From the NCBI RefSeq assembly GCF_000765695.2, contig NZ_JRPB02000005.1, forward strand, positions 62,001 through 126,000: a stretch of DNA of 64,000 nt, written 5' to 3'. Source of the DNA: Helicobacter sp. MIT 11-5569. Lineage in GTDB: Bacteria; Campylobacterota; Campylobacteria; Campylobacterales; Helicobacteraceae. The notes under the pieces are model-generated. The model was not told where the DNA came from. It made no database searches and saw nothing but the letters and a program-made list of their open reading frames with translations. The translations under genes and the position numbers were made by a program. How positions within the stretch are numbered: the stretch's first letter is position 1; every line of letters begins with the position of its first letter. Shown one piece after another: positions 55,326-64,000 of the stretch.

Positions 55326-55503
55326 ATTTTTTCCAAAATTCTAAATTATGAAAAAAATTATAACACAAAAATCCACATATATCACAATAGTTTCAAAAAG
55401 AATACTATATAATAAAAAAATCCCTACTTGATTTTTAGGTCTTAGTGTGTCAAAATACTATTTTACAAATTACACATTGGGCAACACCCAAAAAGGAGAA
55501 AAA

Positions 55504-56265
55504 ATGAAACTTTCAAGACGCAAATTTATCCAAAGCACAGCAATTTTAGGAATCGCTGGCATTTTTGGACTAAATATCGCAGAAGCGACAAGTAAAGACG
55601 CAAGTCGCACAAATTTTAACAAAGGAGCAACAATGAAAATAGCAGTTTTAGCAGCAAGCGGTAGAGTAGGCAAACTCATCACTAATGAGGCACTTAGTAA
55701 GGGTTATGTAGTGAGCGCATTTGTGCGAGATAGCAAAAAGCTCACACCAAAGCCAAACCTTAGCATTATCCAAAAAGATATTTTTAGTCTAAATGCTAAC
55801 GATTTGCAAGGTTTTAATGTGATTATAGATTGTTTTGGTGAGTGGAAAGAGCTTAGTTTGCACAAAAAACACATACAACATCTTGTCAAGATTCTAGCGG
55901 GTAACAAGGCGAAATTCCTTGTCGTTGGTGGAGCAGGTAGCCTATATATGGATAAAACACACACAACAAGACTTATGGACACACCAAATTTCCCAGCTGA
56001 ATATATGGGGGTGGCAAATGCAACGGCTGAAGTTTTGGGCGTTTTGCGCAAGGTTTCAGATATTAATTGGGTCTATGTCTGCCCACCAGCAGAATTTGTC
56101 TTTGATGCACCCAAAAGTGGCAAATATAAGATTATTGGTGAAGAATTTGAAGTGAATAACAAGGGAGAGAGTAAAGCAAGCTATGCTGATTATGCAAGTG
56201 CAATGCTTGAGATTGCAAGAGATTCTCAATATAGCAAGCAACGCGTTGGTGTGATAGGGCTATAA
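55504..56265 (+). CDS. Tat-exported NAD(P)-binding (NmrA-like) protein
   Basis: From ATG 55504, with the site AAAAGGAGAAAA, the protein of about 253 residues begins MKLSRRKFIQSTAIL, a twin-arginine signal followed by a hydrophobic stretch. An ATG at about 55633 starts KIAVLAASGRVGKLI, a Rossmann dinucleotide motif GxxGxxG-like. VVGGAGSLYMD and YAEYMG-like segments follow. An exported Rossmann protein is unusual; translation may also start at the second ATG, which has its own AAAGGAGC site, giving a cytoplasmic form. Probably controlled by the divergent HxlR regulator. Confidence 0.78.
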   Translation: MKLSRRKFIQSTAILGIAGIFGLNIAEATSKDASRTNFNKGATMKIAVLAASGRVGKLITNEALSKGYVVSAFVRDSKKLTPKPNLSIIQKDIFSLNANDLQGFNVIIDCFGEWKELSLHKKHIQHLVKILAGNKAKFLVVGGAGSLYMDKTHTTRLMDTPNFPAEYMGVANATAEVLGVLRKVSDINWVYVCPPAEFVFDAPKSGKYKIIGEEFEVNNKGESKASYADYASAMLEIARDSQYSKQRVGVIGL

Positions 56266-56300
56266 TTCTATATACCAATAATTAACATTAAGGAGAAAAG

Positions 56301-56819
56301 ATGAAAACAACCCTTTTGCTTCAAGCACAATACAATAAGTTTGCAAACACAAATATGTTTGCGACATTGCAAAAAGCACCCAAAGAGGTGCTATATAAAG
56401 ACCGCGGGCTTTATTATGGTAGCATTATGCAAACTGCCGAACATAACCTATGCGGTGCGATTAGCATTACTTTGAGGAAATTTAGCGCGTTTAGCACGCA
56501 AAAACTTAGCGGACTAGATGAGATTTTTGGCTATGTAACGCCTGAAATGAAATTGCAAAGTGATATTTATAATGACATTAGCGCATTTGCAGCTTTACAA
56601 GAAAAAGTGGATAGCAAGATTATCGAACTTATTGAATCTATTGATGATTTTGAAAAGATTGAAACTTTGGCTTTTCCGGGCATAGAATTTAAAAAGTTGC
56701 GTGGATTTTTAATTCTTGCACTTCTTAACCATTCTATCCATCATCGTGGGCAAATTGCTGGCGCGCTTGATTGTCTAAAAATTGAAAATGATTTTAATGG
56801 TATGTTAGGAATGCAGTAA
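56301..56819 (+). CDS. DinB-like metal-binding protein
   Basis: A 172-residue four-helix protein with the DinB/YfiT histidine pattern: AEHNL near residue 47 and LLNHSIHHRGQI near residue 140. Members are thiol-dependent transferases or of unknown function. The gene follows the NAD(P)-binding protein by about 35 bases with the site AAGGAGAAAAG, so they may be co-transcribed. Confidence 0.8.
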   Translation: MKTTLLLQAQYNKFANTNMFATLQKAPKEVLYKDRGLYYGSIMQTAEHNLCGAISITLRKFSAFSTQKLSGLDEIFGYVTPEMKLQSDIYNDISAFAALQEKVDSKIIELIESIDDFEKIETLAFPGIEFKKLRGFLILALLNHSIHHRGQIAGALDCLKIENDFNGMLGMQ

Positions 56820-56974
56820 TTTGTATGCTATATTTTGTTGAAGTGCATAGAAAAATTTAACAATATTGTATAATTTACTTTGCAAAATTCTTTAAAATTA
56901 TAGGCTTAAAACAGCAGTGATTATGCTTAGGACTACTCTTGCCAAACATGCTTTGCAAGTGGAAAAGGAAAAAG

Positions 56975-57844
56975 ATGAACATTTTAGAAGAATTTTTCAC
57001 ACTCAATAATGGCGTAAAAATCCCAAAAATCGGACTTGGAACTTGGGAGATTGAAGATAATAATGTAGAAAATGTAATAAAAGAAGCATTAGAGATTGGC
57101 TACCGACATATTGATACTGCGCAAAGCTATGGCAATGAACGCGGAGTAGGCGCAAGCGTGTGTGAAGCTATGCAAAAAAGTGGAATCGCGAGAGATAAAC
57201 TCTTTATCACAAGCAAAATTAGAGCAGAATACAAAGACAAAAAGAGCGCGGCGGATTCCATTGATACTTCGCTAAAAACAATGGGGCTTGATTATCTTGA
57301 CCTAATGTTAATCCATAGCCCACAGCCTTGGAAAAGCTTTCGAAATGGGGATTATTTTAGTGAAAATGTAGAAGTCTTTTCCGCGCTTGAAGACGCCCAA
57401 AAATCAGGCAAACTTCGCGCTATTGGTGTGAGTAACTTTCTTAAAAAAGACCTAGAAAATATCTTTAAACATTGCTCTATCAAGCCTGCGGTTAATCAGA
57501 TTCTAACTCACATTGGCAACACACCTTTTGAATTAATAGAGTTTTGCAAATCCCAAAATGTGCTTGTTGAGGCATATTCACCTATTGCACATGGGGAGCT
57601 TTTGAAAAATAGCAAGATTATTGAAATGGCAAAGAAATATAATGTAACTCCCGCACAACTTTGTATCGCCTACACACTTGCAATCGGCACTTTACCCTTG
57701 CCAAAGAGTAAAACACCAAAATATATCAAAGAAAATACAGAGATAAATTTCACGCTTTCAAACGAAGATTTGGAATCTCTAAAAAAGATTGATTTTAAAG
57801 ATTATGGCGAACACTCTCGCTTCTATGTTTTTGGCGGGAAATAG
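56975..57844 (+). CDS. aldo/keto reductase
   Basis: NADPH-dependent carbonyl reductase of about 289 residues from ATG 56975. The TIM-barrel signature is full: VKIPKIGLGTWEI, GYRHIDTAQSYGNE with catalytic Asp and Tyr, LMLIHSP with the histidine, RAIGVSNF, and LPKSKTPKYIKEN for NADPH. A 12-codon upstream extension from 56939 lacks a ribosome site. Confidence 0.93.
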   Translation: MNILEEFFTLNNGVKIPKIGLGTWEIEDNNVENVIKEALEIGYRHIDTAQSYGNERGVGASVCEAMQKSGIARDKLFITSKIRAEYKDKKSAADSIDTSLKTMGLDYLDLMLIHSPQPWKSFRNGDYFSENVEVFSALEDAQKSGKLRAIGVSNFLKKDLENIFKHCSIKPAVNQILTHIGNTPFELIEFCKSQNVLVEAYSPIAHGELLKNSKIIEMAKKYNVTPAQLCIAYTLAIGTLPLPKSKTPKYIKENTEINFTLSNEDLESLKKIDFKDYGEHSRFYVFGGK

Positions 57845-57895
57845 GGAGAAATAAAGATAAAAAGTAAGGAAAATTATAATCCAGAAAGGATAGAA

Positions 57896-58758
57896 GTGCC
57901 AGATTGGTTTAAACAGCATATTGAGTTAGAATACATTAAATATATTAGCTTCACACACCACGCATTAAATATCAAAAATCTTTGCTTGGGTTCATCGCAC
58001 GGAAGCTATGGTTTTGCCCCTTGGGATTCCAACACTTTTAATCTTTCAGGAACATCACAAGACCTTTATACCACATATTCTTTGTATCGCTATTGTGCAA
58101 ACTTACCACTCTTAAAGAATATTTTTGTGTTTTATTCAATATTTTCTCAAGGCTTTGATATGATTAAGGGGAATTCTGCGCATTTTGTTCCACTTTATAA
58201 GATTCTTTATAATATTCCTTATAATATGCCCCCCCCCCCGCAAGAGACAGATAATTACCTTAACAATATAGAAATAGCCACTCAAGAATACCTCATAAGT
58301 TTCAAATCCCAGCTAAATATCACACAATATAATAACTTTTTAAACTACAATGGACAATCTCTATATCATTTCTTTTTTTCACCAGAAATCACAGGAAAGA
58401 GCGAGCCAAACAACATCTTAAGCAAGTATCTTATGGAAATACACAAAATCAATATGTTATTACTATGCAAAAACTAGCAAATCTTTATGGGCATAATTTA
58501 TTTATTATAATTCCACCTATGCGTGATGACTATAAACAACATATTCCAAATATCCAATACACTCTAAGGCATATATGGCAAATCATCGAGCAATACAAGA
58601 TTAAAACATTAAACTTTTTTGATGATAAAGATTTTACTAAAGAACATTTTGGTGATACTGATCATTTAAATCAAAAAGGGGCAGATTTACTCACTCAAAA
58701 AATTAAAAAATATTGTAATTCTTATTTGATTTCATCAAACCACCCCACAAACATTTAA
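57896..58758 (+). pseudogene. SGNH-hydrolase-like protein with poly-C tract and frame break
   Basis: GTG 57896 follows AAAGGATAGAA. The first frame has block I of SGNH hydrolases (LCLGSSHGSYGF) and runs through a C11 tract to a stop at 58477. A second frame, open from before 58381, carries MQKLANLYGHNLFIIIPPMRDDY and the block V region DTDHLNQKGAD, with the Asp-x-x-His pair. A single base missing between about 58380 and 58450 would join them into a protein of about 287 residues. Such proteins often modify surface glycans; that is inferred. As written, the catalytic Asp-His lies out of frame. Confidence 0.7.
58229..58239 (+). repeat. poly-C tract (C11) inside the SGNH-like gene
   Basis: Eleven C read as four prolines (ATG then CCC CCC CCC CCG) in the first frame. 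The length is typical of slippage-prone tracts. Confidence 0.9.
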
Positions 58759-59540
58759 AAAAACTCTTTATAAAGCAACTGAATTGAGAGTGCAAAACAT
58801 AAACAAATCACAAAGGGTTTGATGATTTTTGCCCCATGCTTAATCGCCAGCTTTGCCCCAATGCTTGCTCCAATAGCTTGCCCCACGCACATAACCAATC
58901 CCAAAACCCATAGCACATTGCCACTAAGAGTAAAAAACAATGTTGAAGCGATGTTGATGCTAAACACAACCCAGCGCGAAGACGCTAGAGCCTTGCTAAG
59001 TCCATAACCACCAATGCTTACAAACATTGTCAGCACAAGCGTGCCAATCCCCACACCCAAAAACCCTCCATAGAAGCTTGCCGCAGCGCAAGTGCCATAA
59101 AGCAGTGCAATGTGTGGCGACTTTGCGCGGTCTGTGTCGCTGATATTGCGCGAAAACAAAAAATACGCCCCAATGGCAATCATCACAAAAGGCAAGAGCT
59201 TGGAGAGAATCCCAGATTCTATAAACTGCACGCTGATTGCCCCAAAGCTTGCAAAAACCACCGCAATGCCAATGCACAGCGAGTTTGTGCGCATATCTAC
59301 CAAGCCTTGCGCATAATAATGCGCCGCACCAGTAAATGAGCCGACACACGCTTGGAGCTTATTTGTTGCTAATGCAGCAAGGGGATTAAGCCCGCTTGAA
59401 AGCAGTAGCGGCATTGTAACCATTCCCGCTCCGCCTGAAATCGAGCCAACAACGCCGCCAAAGACTGACGCAAAAAACAGCACAAAATACCAATACACCG
59501 CGATGTTTTCAAAGCTTGGTGTGGCAAAAAACTCTAGCAT
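58755..59540 (-). CDS. TauE/SafE-family (TSUP) anion exporter
   Basis: A 261-residue membrane protein with about eight helices. GGVVGSISGGAGMVTMPLLLSSGL near the start and GGFLGVGIGTLVLTMFVSIGG in the middle are the two TSUP repeats. It is thought to move sulfite or organic sulfonates; the substrate here is unknown. It overlaps the end of the SGNH-like gene by four bases, tail to tail. Confidence 0.88.
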   Translation of the reverse strand: MLEFFATPSFENIAVYWYFVLFFASVFGGVVGSISGGAGMVTMPLLLSSGLNPLAALATNKLQACVGSFTGAAHYYAQGLVDMRTNSLCIGIAVVFASFGAISVQFIESGILSKLLPFVMIAIGAYFLFSRNISDTDRAKSPHIALLYGTCAAASFYGGFLGVGIGTLVLTMFVSIGGYGLSKALASSRWVVFSINIASTLFFTLSGNVLWVLGLVMCVGQAIGASIGAKLAIKHGAKIIKPFVICLCFALSIQLLYKEFF

Positions 59541-59641
59541 TTTTGTTCCTTATAGAATCCACAAATTTTGCGCACTTATCCACAAATGCGATATGCCAAA
59601 AGGCACGAAAAGTCGTATTCTATTGCGCAAAATAAAGCCAG

Positions 59642-60034
59642 CTAATCTGCTTTAAGTGCGTATTTGCCACTACCACAACACAAAATACAAAGAGAAATAG
59701 CACTATACAAAAACACAAGCTCATTTGAAAACCCACCATGCTCTGTGAGTGTAAAGATATTTGGAAAATGCACAAACAAGATAAATGCAACCGTGCCAAG
59801 CACCAAAATCGCTGCAACGCGTGAAAAAACGCCAAGTATTAGCATCAGTGGAGCAGCAAACTCACCAACATACGCAAAATATGCTATAAACTCGGGGATT
59901 CCGTGATTTGCAAATGTCGCCTTAACGCCTTCTATGCCATGAAAGATTTTATCAAACCCATGCATAATAAAGCAAACGCCAAGCCCAACTCGGGCAAACA
60001 AAAGCCCCAAATCAAAATTTTTATATTTTGTCAT
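59642..60034 (-). CDS. DoxX-family membrane protein
   Basis: A 130-residue protein with four membrane helices: LLFARVGLGVCFIMHGFDKIFHG at the start, AYVGEFAAPLMLILGVFSRVAAI and GSGKYALKAD at the end. The DoxX/DoxD family is linked to thiol or redox balance. The ATG follows AAAAGGAGATGAC. The promoter contains a poly-C tract, so expression is probably phase-variable. Confidence 0.87.
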   Translation of the reverse strand: MTKYKNFDLGLLFARVGLGVCFIMHGFDKIFHGIEGVKATFANHGIPEFIAYFAYVGEFAAPLMLILGVFSRVAAILVLGTVAFILFVHFPNIFTLTEHGGFSNELVFLYSAISLCILCCGSGKYALKAD

Positions 60035-60063
60035 GTCATCTCCTTTTATTAAAATACAGCGGT

Positions 60064-60096
60064 ATTATACAATAACAGGGGGGGGGGGCAAGTCAA
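60064..60096 (-). promoter_or_regulatory. DoxX promoter with poly-C spacer
   Basis: On the minus strand TTGACT, then 21 bases of which 11 are C (60078-60088), then TATAAT. The tract lies within the spacer, so slippage would change the -35 to -10 distance. The optimum of about 17 would need seven C; other lengths would shift strength. Confidence 0.65.
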
Positions 60097-60178
60097 TAGA
60101 CTTTGGGTAAAACACCTTTAAGGTTTTCTTGTTTGCTAAGAGCGGAATCTAGGCAATTTCATTTTTGCATCATATAAT
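60097..60178 (-). pseudogene. hsdM fragment next to the DoxX promoter
   Basis: About 80 bases matching part of the hsdM remnant at 51405-51510. With gaps, the reading is ADYMMQK, then LDSALSKQENLKGVLPKVY, against WDYIMQN and LDSAMQSLEQENKSLKGVLPKVY. The last codons (GTC TAT TGA CT) supply the -35 of the DoxX promoter, and the first codons form the C-terminus of the EVE protein. Confidence 0.7.
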
Positions 60179-60566
60179 CCGCTAGGTATCCAAAAAAGCT
60201 TTGTGAAACTTCAAAATGCCCAAAGCGCAATTTGGACGCATAGCCTTTCCACTCATTATGCTCCCTTGCAATCGCTAACGGGCATTCACGCACAATCGCG
60301 CTCCACAAAACATTGCGCCGAAAAGGGAAAAACCCTGCAAACATCTCGACTTGATACACATTCTCATCAGCGATTGTCCCCAAAGCCGTAAATGCTTGAT
60401 AAGGCGTTTGAGATTCCATACTAAGCTTGGGGCTATAATAGATGATTTTGTCATCTTTGCGCATTTTTTGCAAAGGCGCAGCCTTGCCATGGCAAAGTTG
60501 GCAAAACCCGCCAGTTTGCCCTATTTCAATATGATTTTTTGACGCCACACCAATAAAATAACGCAT
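60159..60566 (-). CDS. EVE-domain protein
   Basis: About 135 residues from ATG 60566 (site AAAAAAGGATAAAA); the frame runs on to 60623 but without a start. It has the EVE/YTH-like pattern: MRYFIGVASKNHIEIG, GKAAPLQKMRKDDKIIYYSPK, FTALGTIADE, FGHFEVSQSFFGYLADYM. EVE proteins bind modified bases and often accompany restriction genes. The final DYMMQK may derive from hsdM sequence. Confidence 0.88.
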   Translation of the reverse strand: MRYFIGVASKNHIEIGQTGGFCQLCHGKAAPLQKMRKDDKIIYYSPKLSMESQTPYQAFTALGTIADENVYQVEMFAGFFPFRRNVLWSAIVRECPLAIAREHNEWKGYASKLRFGHFEVSQSFFGYLADYMMQK

Positions 60567-60742
60567 TTTTATCCTTTTTTGAAGTTTTAGTATATTCTCT
60601 ACAGAAATGATATGAAGCTTCAATTATAATTAAATAATTTTAAAAATTACCAAAAAGTTAAAAATAGAATAATTTTATATTGGGATTATTTTTGATACAA
60701 TCTCAATTATTCTAAAACAATTAGGGAAACAATACAAAAACA

Positions 60743-61831
60743 ATGCTACAAATCAACCCAAGCCGATTAGAATATTTATTGGAACTTTTCAAAATCTCAA
60801 AAGAGGATTTGCAAAAAGAAGCAAAAATTGACTTTGATAAACCATTGACAAAAGCAACATTAAAAAAAATTGATAATGTTTTCAAAATGGGATTAGATTT
60901 TTATACCAATCCTTCACAAATTGATGCACAGAATTCAAGCATTTTATTCAGAAAAACTAATTTTAGTGATAAACTAAAAATAGGAGATATACAACTCATC
61001 ACACAATATGAAAAAGATATTGATTATATAAAAAGCTTGGCAAAACTTGGAAATTTTGCATTTACGAAACGAAAACTAAAAAATTTTTCATTAGCAGATT
61101 CTCCACTTGAGGCTGCTAGAGAAATGCAATTTTTACTCCCCACAAAAAGCCTCGCCGACAAAAAGTTTTTAGAAGTTTTTATTCAAAATCTTGTAGAGCA
61201 AAATATTTTAGTTTTAGAAAATATAGAATCTCATAACAAAAAATATAAAAGTAGTTTATGCGGATTCTTTATCAAGCCTAATTTTATTGTGCTAAAAAAG
61301 CAAAATGGCAGAAAGAGAGAAATTTTTACTTTAGCTCACGAGCTAGGGCATTACCTTTTAAATAATGAAAATATAGATGAAAATACCTTTATACAAAATC
61401 CAAGCAATGAAGAATCTTGGTGTAATGAGTTTGCCTTTGCTTTGTTACTTGGAAAAAGTTTAACAGAGATACAAAACATCAATGCAAATGAAATAAACCT
61501 TGAAAATCCAATCATACAAAAGCTTTCTGAAAAAAAGCATATTAGCAGACTTGCGATTTTTTATCATTTTGCCCATATAAACAAAATACAATGGAAAATA
61601 TACAAGCAACTTAAAGAGAGTTTGCAAAATGAGTATGAACAAAAAAAGCAAAGCAATAAAGGCGATAGAGAAAATAAAAAATTTAGACCACCTATTCCTA
61701 TTCTCTCGCCTTTGCAAAAGGATATTTTTGTCAATGCTTTTTTAGAGGGCATAGTGAGCGAATACACAATGCGCACGCGCTTTAAAAGATATATTAAGAA
61801 AGACAATTTAGAGGGCTTTATCTATGGATAA
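60743..61831 (+). CDS. ImmA/IrrE-family metallopeptidase (COG2856)
   Basis: A 362-residue protein with the zinc site TLAHELGHYLLN near residues 196-207 and a downstream glutamate in SWCNEFAFALLL. The N-terminus (LEYLLELFKISKEDLQKE) may be a short helix-turn-helix. Members cleave repressors or serve as antitoxins. It overlaps the PIN gene by eight bases. Confidence 0.85.
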   Translation: MLQINPSRLEYLLELFKISKEDLQKEAKIDFDKPLTKATLKKIDNVFKMGLDFYTNPSQIDAQNSSILFRKTNFSDKLKIGDIQLITQYEKDIDYIKSLAKLGNFAFTKRKLKNFSLADSPLEAAREMQFLLPTKSLADKKFLEVFIQNLVEQNILVLENIESHNKKYKSSLCGFFIKPNFIVLKKQNGRKREIFTLAHELGHYLLNNENIDENTFIQNPSNEESWCNEFAFALLLGKSLTEIQNINANEINLENPIIQKLSEKKHISRLAIFYHFAHINKIQWKIYKQLKESLQNEYEQKKQSNKGDRENKKFRPPIPILSPLQKDIFVNAFLEGIVSEYTMRTRFKRYIKKDNLEGFIYG

Positions 61832-62378
61832 ATATCTTTTTGACACAAGCTCTCTAGTCTCTTTTGTGCGGTATTATTTGCCATTTGATGCAGACAGGCA
61901 GTTGCAAAATTTCTTGATTGATGGTTTTAAGAAAAAAGAATTTATACTGCTCAAAGCAGTAGGCAATGAGTGCGAATATGTCGCACAAGGATTAGTATTT
62001 AAAAATTTCCTCAAAAACTCACCCATCAAAGCAACATCATTTAACGAAATTATTGCAGAAAAGCTACACAGGGAAATAGATAATAATTTTATTGCTTCAT
62101 TTGCCAAGAAAAAGCAATTAAACGAGCAAGAATACGACAACTACAGGAAAAATTTTATTGAAAGCGCGGATTTTCAGCTAATACATTATGCGATACGAAA
62201 TAAACAATGCGTCATTATCACAGAAGAAACTTTGACAAGCAATGACAATAAATTATTCAAAAAGATTCCAAAAATTGCCCAAGAAAAAAATATCAATCAT
62301 CTTAGTTTAGCAGATTTTATCCAAGAAAAAACAAACACATCTTTAAAGGTTTCATATAAAGATAGGCTTGATATTTGA
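61824..62378 (+). CDS. PIN-domain (DUF4411-like) putative toxin
   Basis: A 184-residue protein beginning KYLFDTSSLVSFVRYYLP with Asp7 of the PIN active site. A second acidic cluster lies in ESADFQLIHYA, then VIITEETLTS. The family pairs with COG2856 proteins as a TA module, with the PIN protein as the ribonuclease toxin. The overlap with the upstream gene supports this. Confidence 0.8.
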   Translation: MDKYLFDTSSLVSFVRYYLPFDADRQLQNFLIDGFKKKEFILLKAVGNECEYVAQGLVFKNFLKNSPIKATSFNEIIAEKLHREIDNNFIASFAKKKQLNEQEYDNYRKNFIESADFQLIHYAIRNKQCVIITEETLTSNDNKLFKKIPKIAQEKNINHLSLADFIQEKTNTSLKVSYKDRLDI

Positions 62379-62475
62379 TAATTTTAAAAACTATCATTTT
62401 TTAGTCCCTTGTTCTTGCCATTTAGACAATGTAAGATTAAATTGTATACCGCACTAATCATCTCGTAACTATAAT

Positions 62476-62850
62476 TTACGCAAGCGCGTAGCTTTCATCT
62501 AAAAACCTGCAAAGCTCTTGCAAAGAAAGTGTTTCGCCTTCTAGCAAAATGCTTATCCAATGTTTTTTATTCATATGCCACGCCTTAAAATATGTTTTAT
62601 TATCCACAAAAGCAAGCACATCTTGTGGGTCAAGTTTAAGATTCACAATTTCTACCAATCCCTCTTCTTGCAAGCCTAGTTGTGTTTTGTTAATCACACA
62701 AAAAGCCGCATACCATTTTTTGTTTTTCTTTTTGCGCAAAATTGCATTTTTGGGGAATTTTTCCCACAAAAACTCTAGCTCATCACCATATTTTTCTTTA
62801 GCATACGCACGAAGATTCCGCGCATTTTGACTTTTAAAGATTTGATTCAT
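62476..62850 (-). CDS. MmcQ/YjbR-family protein
   Basis: A 124-residue protein with the YjbR/CyaY-like fold pattern: YGDELEFLWEKFPKNAILR, KKWYAAFCVI, VNLKLDPQD, and YFKAWHMNKKHWISILLEG. Function unknown; double-wing DNA-binding is suggested for the family. It lies downstream of the aminotransferase on the same strand. Confidence 0.82.
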   Translation of the reverse strand: MNQIFKSQNARNLRAYAKEKYGDELEFLWEKFPKNAILRKKKNKKWYAAFCVINKTQLGLQEEGLVEIVNLKLDPQDVLAFVDNKTYFKAWHMNKKHWISILLEGETLSLQELCRFLDESYALA

Positions 62851-62865
62851 AAATCCTCCTGTATT

Positions 62866-64000
62866 TTATGATTCCTTGTAACTTCTAATACCTTCTTTTA
62901 ATCTCTCTAATCCATCTAATACCCTAAATTTTTGCGTTGCGATATTCATTCTCAAAAAAGTCTTGCCACAACTTCCATATTGGCTTCCCTCCGATAAATA
63001 AAGCCCTGTTGTATTTCTAATATGTTGTGCTAGTAATTTAGAATTTTTGTGAGTAATTTGGCTACAATCAATCCAAAGCAAATATGTAGCTTCGCCATCT
63101 ATTAATTGAATCTCTTTGATATGTTGCTCAAAATAGTTTTTGACAATTTCTCTGTTGCTAAAGATATATTTTCTTAAATCATCTAAATAATCTCTGCATT
63201 GATTATAGGCAACTTCAGTCGCGACACATGCTAGGAAATTTGGTTCAGCGATTTCATCATTGTTGATTCCTCGATTGATTTTGTTGTATAGATATTGATT
63301 GAAGACAATAATCATAGAAGTCTGAAGTCCTGCTAAATTGAAACTTTTTGTTGGTGATATTAGGCTAATACCAATCTCCTTAGCCTCACTGCATGAATTA
63401 AAAAATGGCACATATTCTTTGTTTGGATTCGTTAAATCACAATGGATTTCATCAGATATAACATACACATTATGTTTCTTGGCTAATGTAGCAATTTTTG
63501 CCAATTCTTCTTTACTCCAGATTTTGCCAATAGGATTATGAGGATTGCAAAGGATTAGTAAATTTGTTCGATATTCTGCTAATTTTTCTTCTAAAAGGCA
63601 AAAATCTATGTCGTATTTATAGTTCTCATATTTAAGTGGCACTTCGCTGATAAACCTGCCATTATTAACAATGGAATTAAAAAATATATTATAGACAGGA
63701 GTCATTAAGATTATATTTTCACCGGGTGCAGTTATGCGTCTTATAATTGATGATGTTGAGGGTATTACACCACTTGAAAAGAGCATATTTTCTTTAGCAA
63801 ATGATAAATGGTGTCTATCCCTATAAAAATTCATATAGGAATCATAAAGGCTATCAGGGATTATGGAATAGCCATAAGTTTTATTATTCAATCTCTCTAA
63901 AAGGGCTTGATAGATTGCATCAGGGCATAAAAAATCCATATCAGCTACCCACATGGGTAATTCATTTTCCTTGACATTCCACTTTAGAGATGAGATATTA
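62866..64000 (-). CDS. MalY/PatB-type aminotransferase (cystathionine beta-lyase-like), N-terminus cut by window edge
   Basis: Fold-type I PLP enzyme. The frame is open to the right edge, reading SLKWNVKENELPMWVADMDF, which is the family's N-terminal region, so the true start is outside. Visible motifs: ILCNPHNPIGK, VISDEIHCDL with the PLP aspartate, SPTKSFNLAGLQ with the Schiff-base lysine, and a C-terminal arginine in GKTFLRMNIAT. It may act in cysteine/methionine metabolism. Confidence 0.9.
   Translation of the reverse strand, partial: NISSLKWNVKENELPMWVADMDFLCPDAIYQALLERLNNKTYGYSIIPDSLYDSYMNFYRDRHHLSFAKENMLFSSGVIPSTSSIIRRITAPGENIILMTPVYNIFFNSIVNNGRFISEVPLKYENYKYDIDFCLLEEKLAEYRTNLLILCNPHNPIGKIWSKEELAKIATLAKKHNVYVISDEIHCDLTNPNKEYVPFFNSCSEAKEIGISLISPTKSFNLAGLQTSMIIVFNQYLYNKINRGINNDEIAEPNFLACVATEVAYNQCRDYLDDLRKYIFSNREIVKNYFEQHIKEIQLIDGEATYLLWIDCSQITHKNSKLLAQHIRNTTGLYLSEGSQYGSCGKTFLRMNIATQKFRVLDGLERLKEGIRSYKES

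Overview
The window is about 64 kb of AT-rich chromosome from a Helicobacter (Campylobacterota), probably not H. pylori itself. Supporting gene orders are spoT-rpoZ-pyrH, the cluster pyrF-nusB-ribH-kdsA-carbonic anhydrase, Helicobacter-like TTG starts, and homopolymeric G/C tracts of the phase-variable kind. Housekeeping genes lie at 1-3130, 7095-28421 and 30777-34196. They cover stringent response, pyrimidine and riboflavin steps, thiamine (thiG), NAD(P)HX repair, recO, der, addB, transketolase, cysE, arginine decarboxylase, a desulforubrerythrin, a bacteriohemerythrin, a PomB/MotB-like stator protein, DedA, tRNA-His, tRNA-Pro and a two-subunit class I fumarase.

The rest is a dense patchwork of restriction-modification (RM) and defence material. 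(1) At 3255-7084 a large N6-adenine methyltransferase gene is split by a cassette holding two toxin-antitoxin (TA) modules, YafQ-type and Doc-type, and is also frameshifted inside its NPPY motif. (2) At 34313-44178 an intact 1,445-residue type IIG RM gene is followed by two extra half-specificity domains. Each is reached through a poly-G tract at the end of the preceding frame. A chain of cargo genes follows: a Ser/Thr kinase, two small membrane proteins including a DUF2335-like one, two YafQ modules and an unknown 233-residue protein. Every cargo block is bounded by a direct repeat derived from the 3' tail of the specificity domain. I see seven such tails. This is the most unusual structure in the window. 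(3) At 46154-51738 a ruined type I RM operon (hsdM, hsdS and a truncated hsdR) carries a RelBE module, an Abi/HEPN gene with a possible structured RNA upstream, and an apparently intact reverse transcriptase overlapping hsdS. (4) A DUF262/DUF1524 (GmrSD-like) nuclease gene sits beside the two tRNAs.

From 52003 to the right edge there is a frameshifted chemoreceptor, two exporters (DMT, TauE/SafE), and an HxlR regulator divergent from a redox gene set (Tat-exported NAD(P)-binding protein, DinB-like protein, aldo/keto reductase). Then come a poly-C-containing SGNH-hydrolase-like gene, a DoxX gene whose promoter spacer is a poly-C tract, an EVE-domain protein, an ImmA/IrrE-PIN pair, a YjbR-like protein and a PatB/MalY aminotransferase running off the edge. 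The MFS exporter at 44868 has a MerR-type promoter with a 19-bp spacer, and this promoter is duplicated at 46042 in front of a truncated secretory reading frame.

The recurring theme is that RM genes act as landing sites: all five TA modules of the RelE/YafQ/Doc type lie inside RM genes or between RM remnants. Several accessory genes differ from an intact frame by one base, so real decay, phase variation and sequence error need to be told apart with reads.
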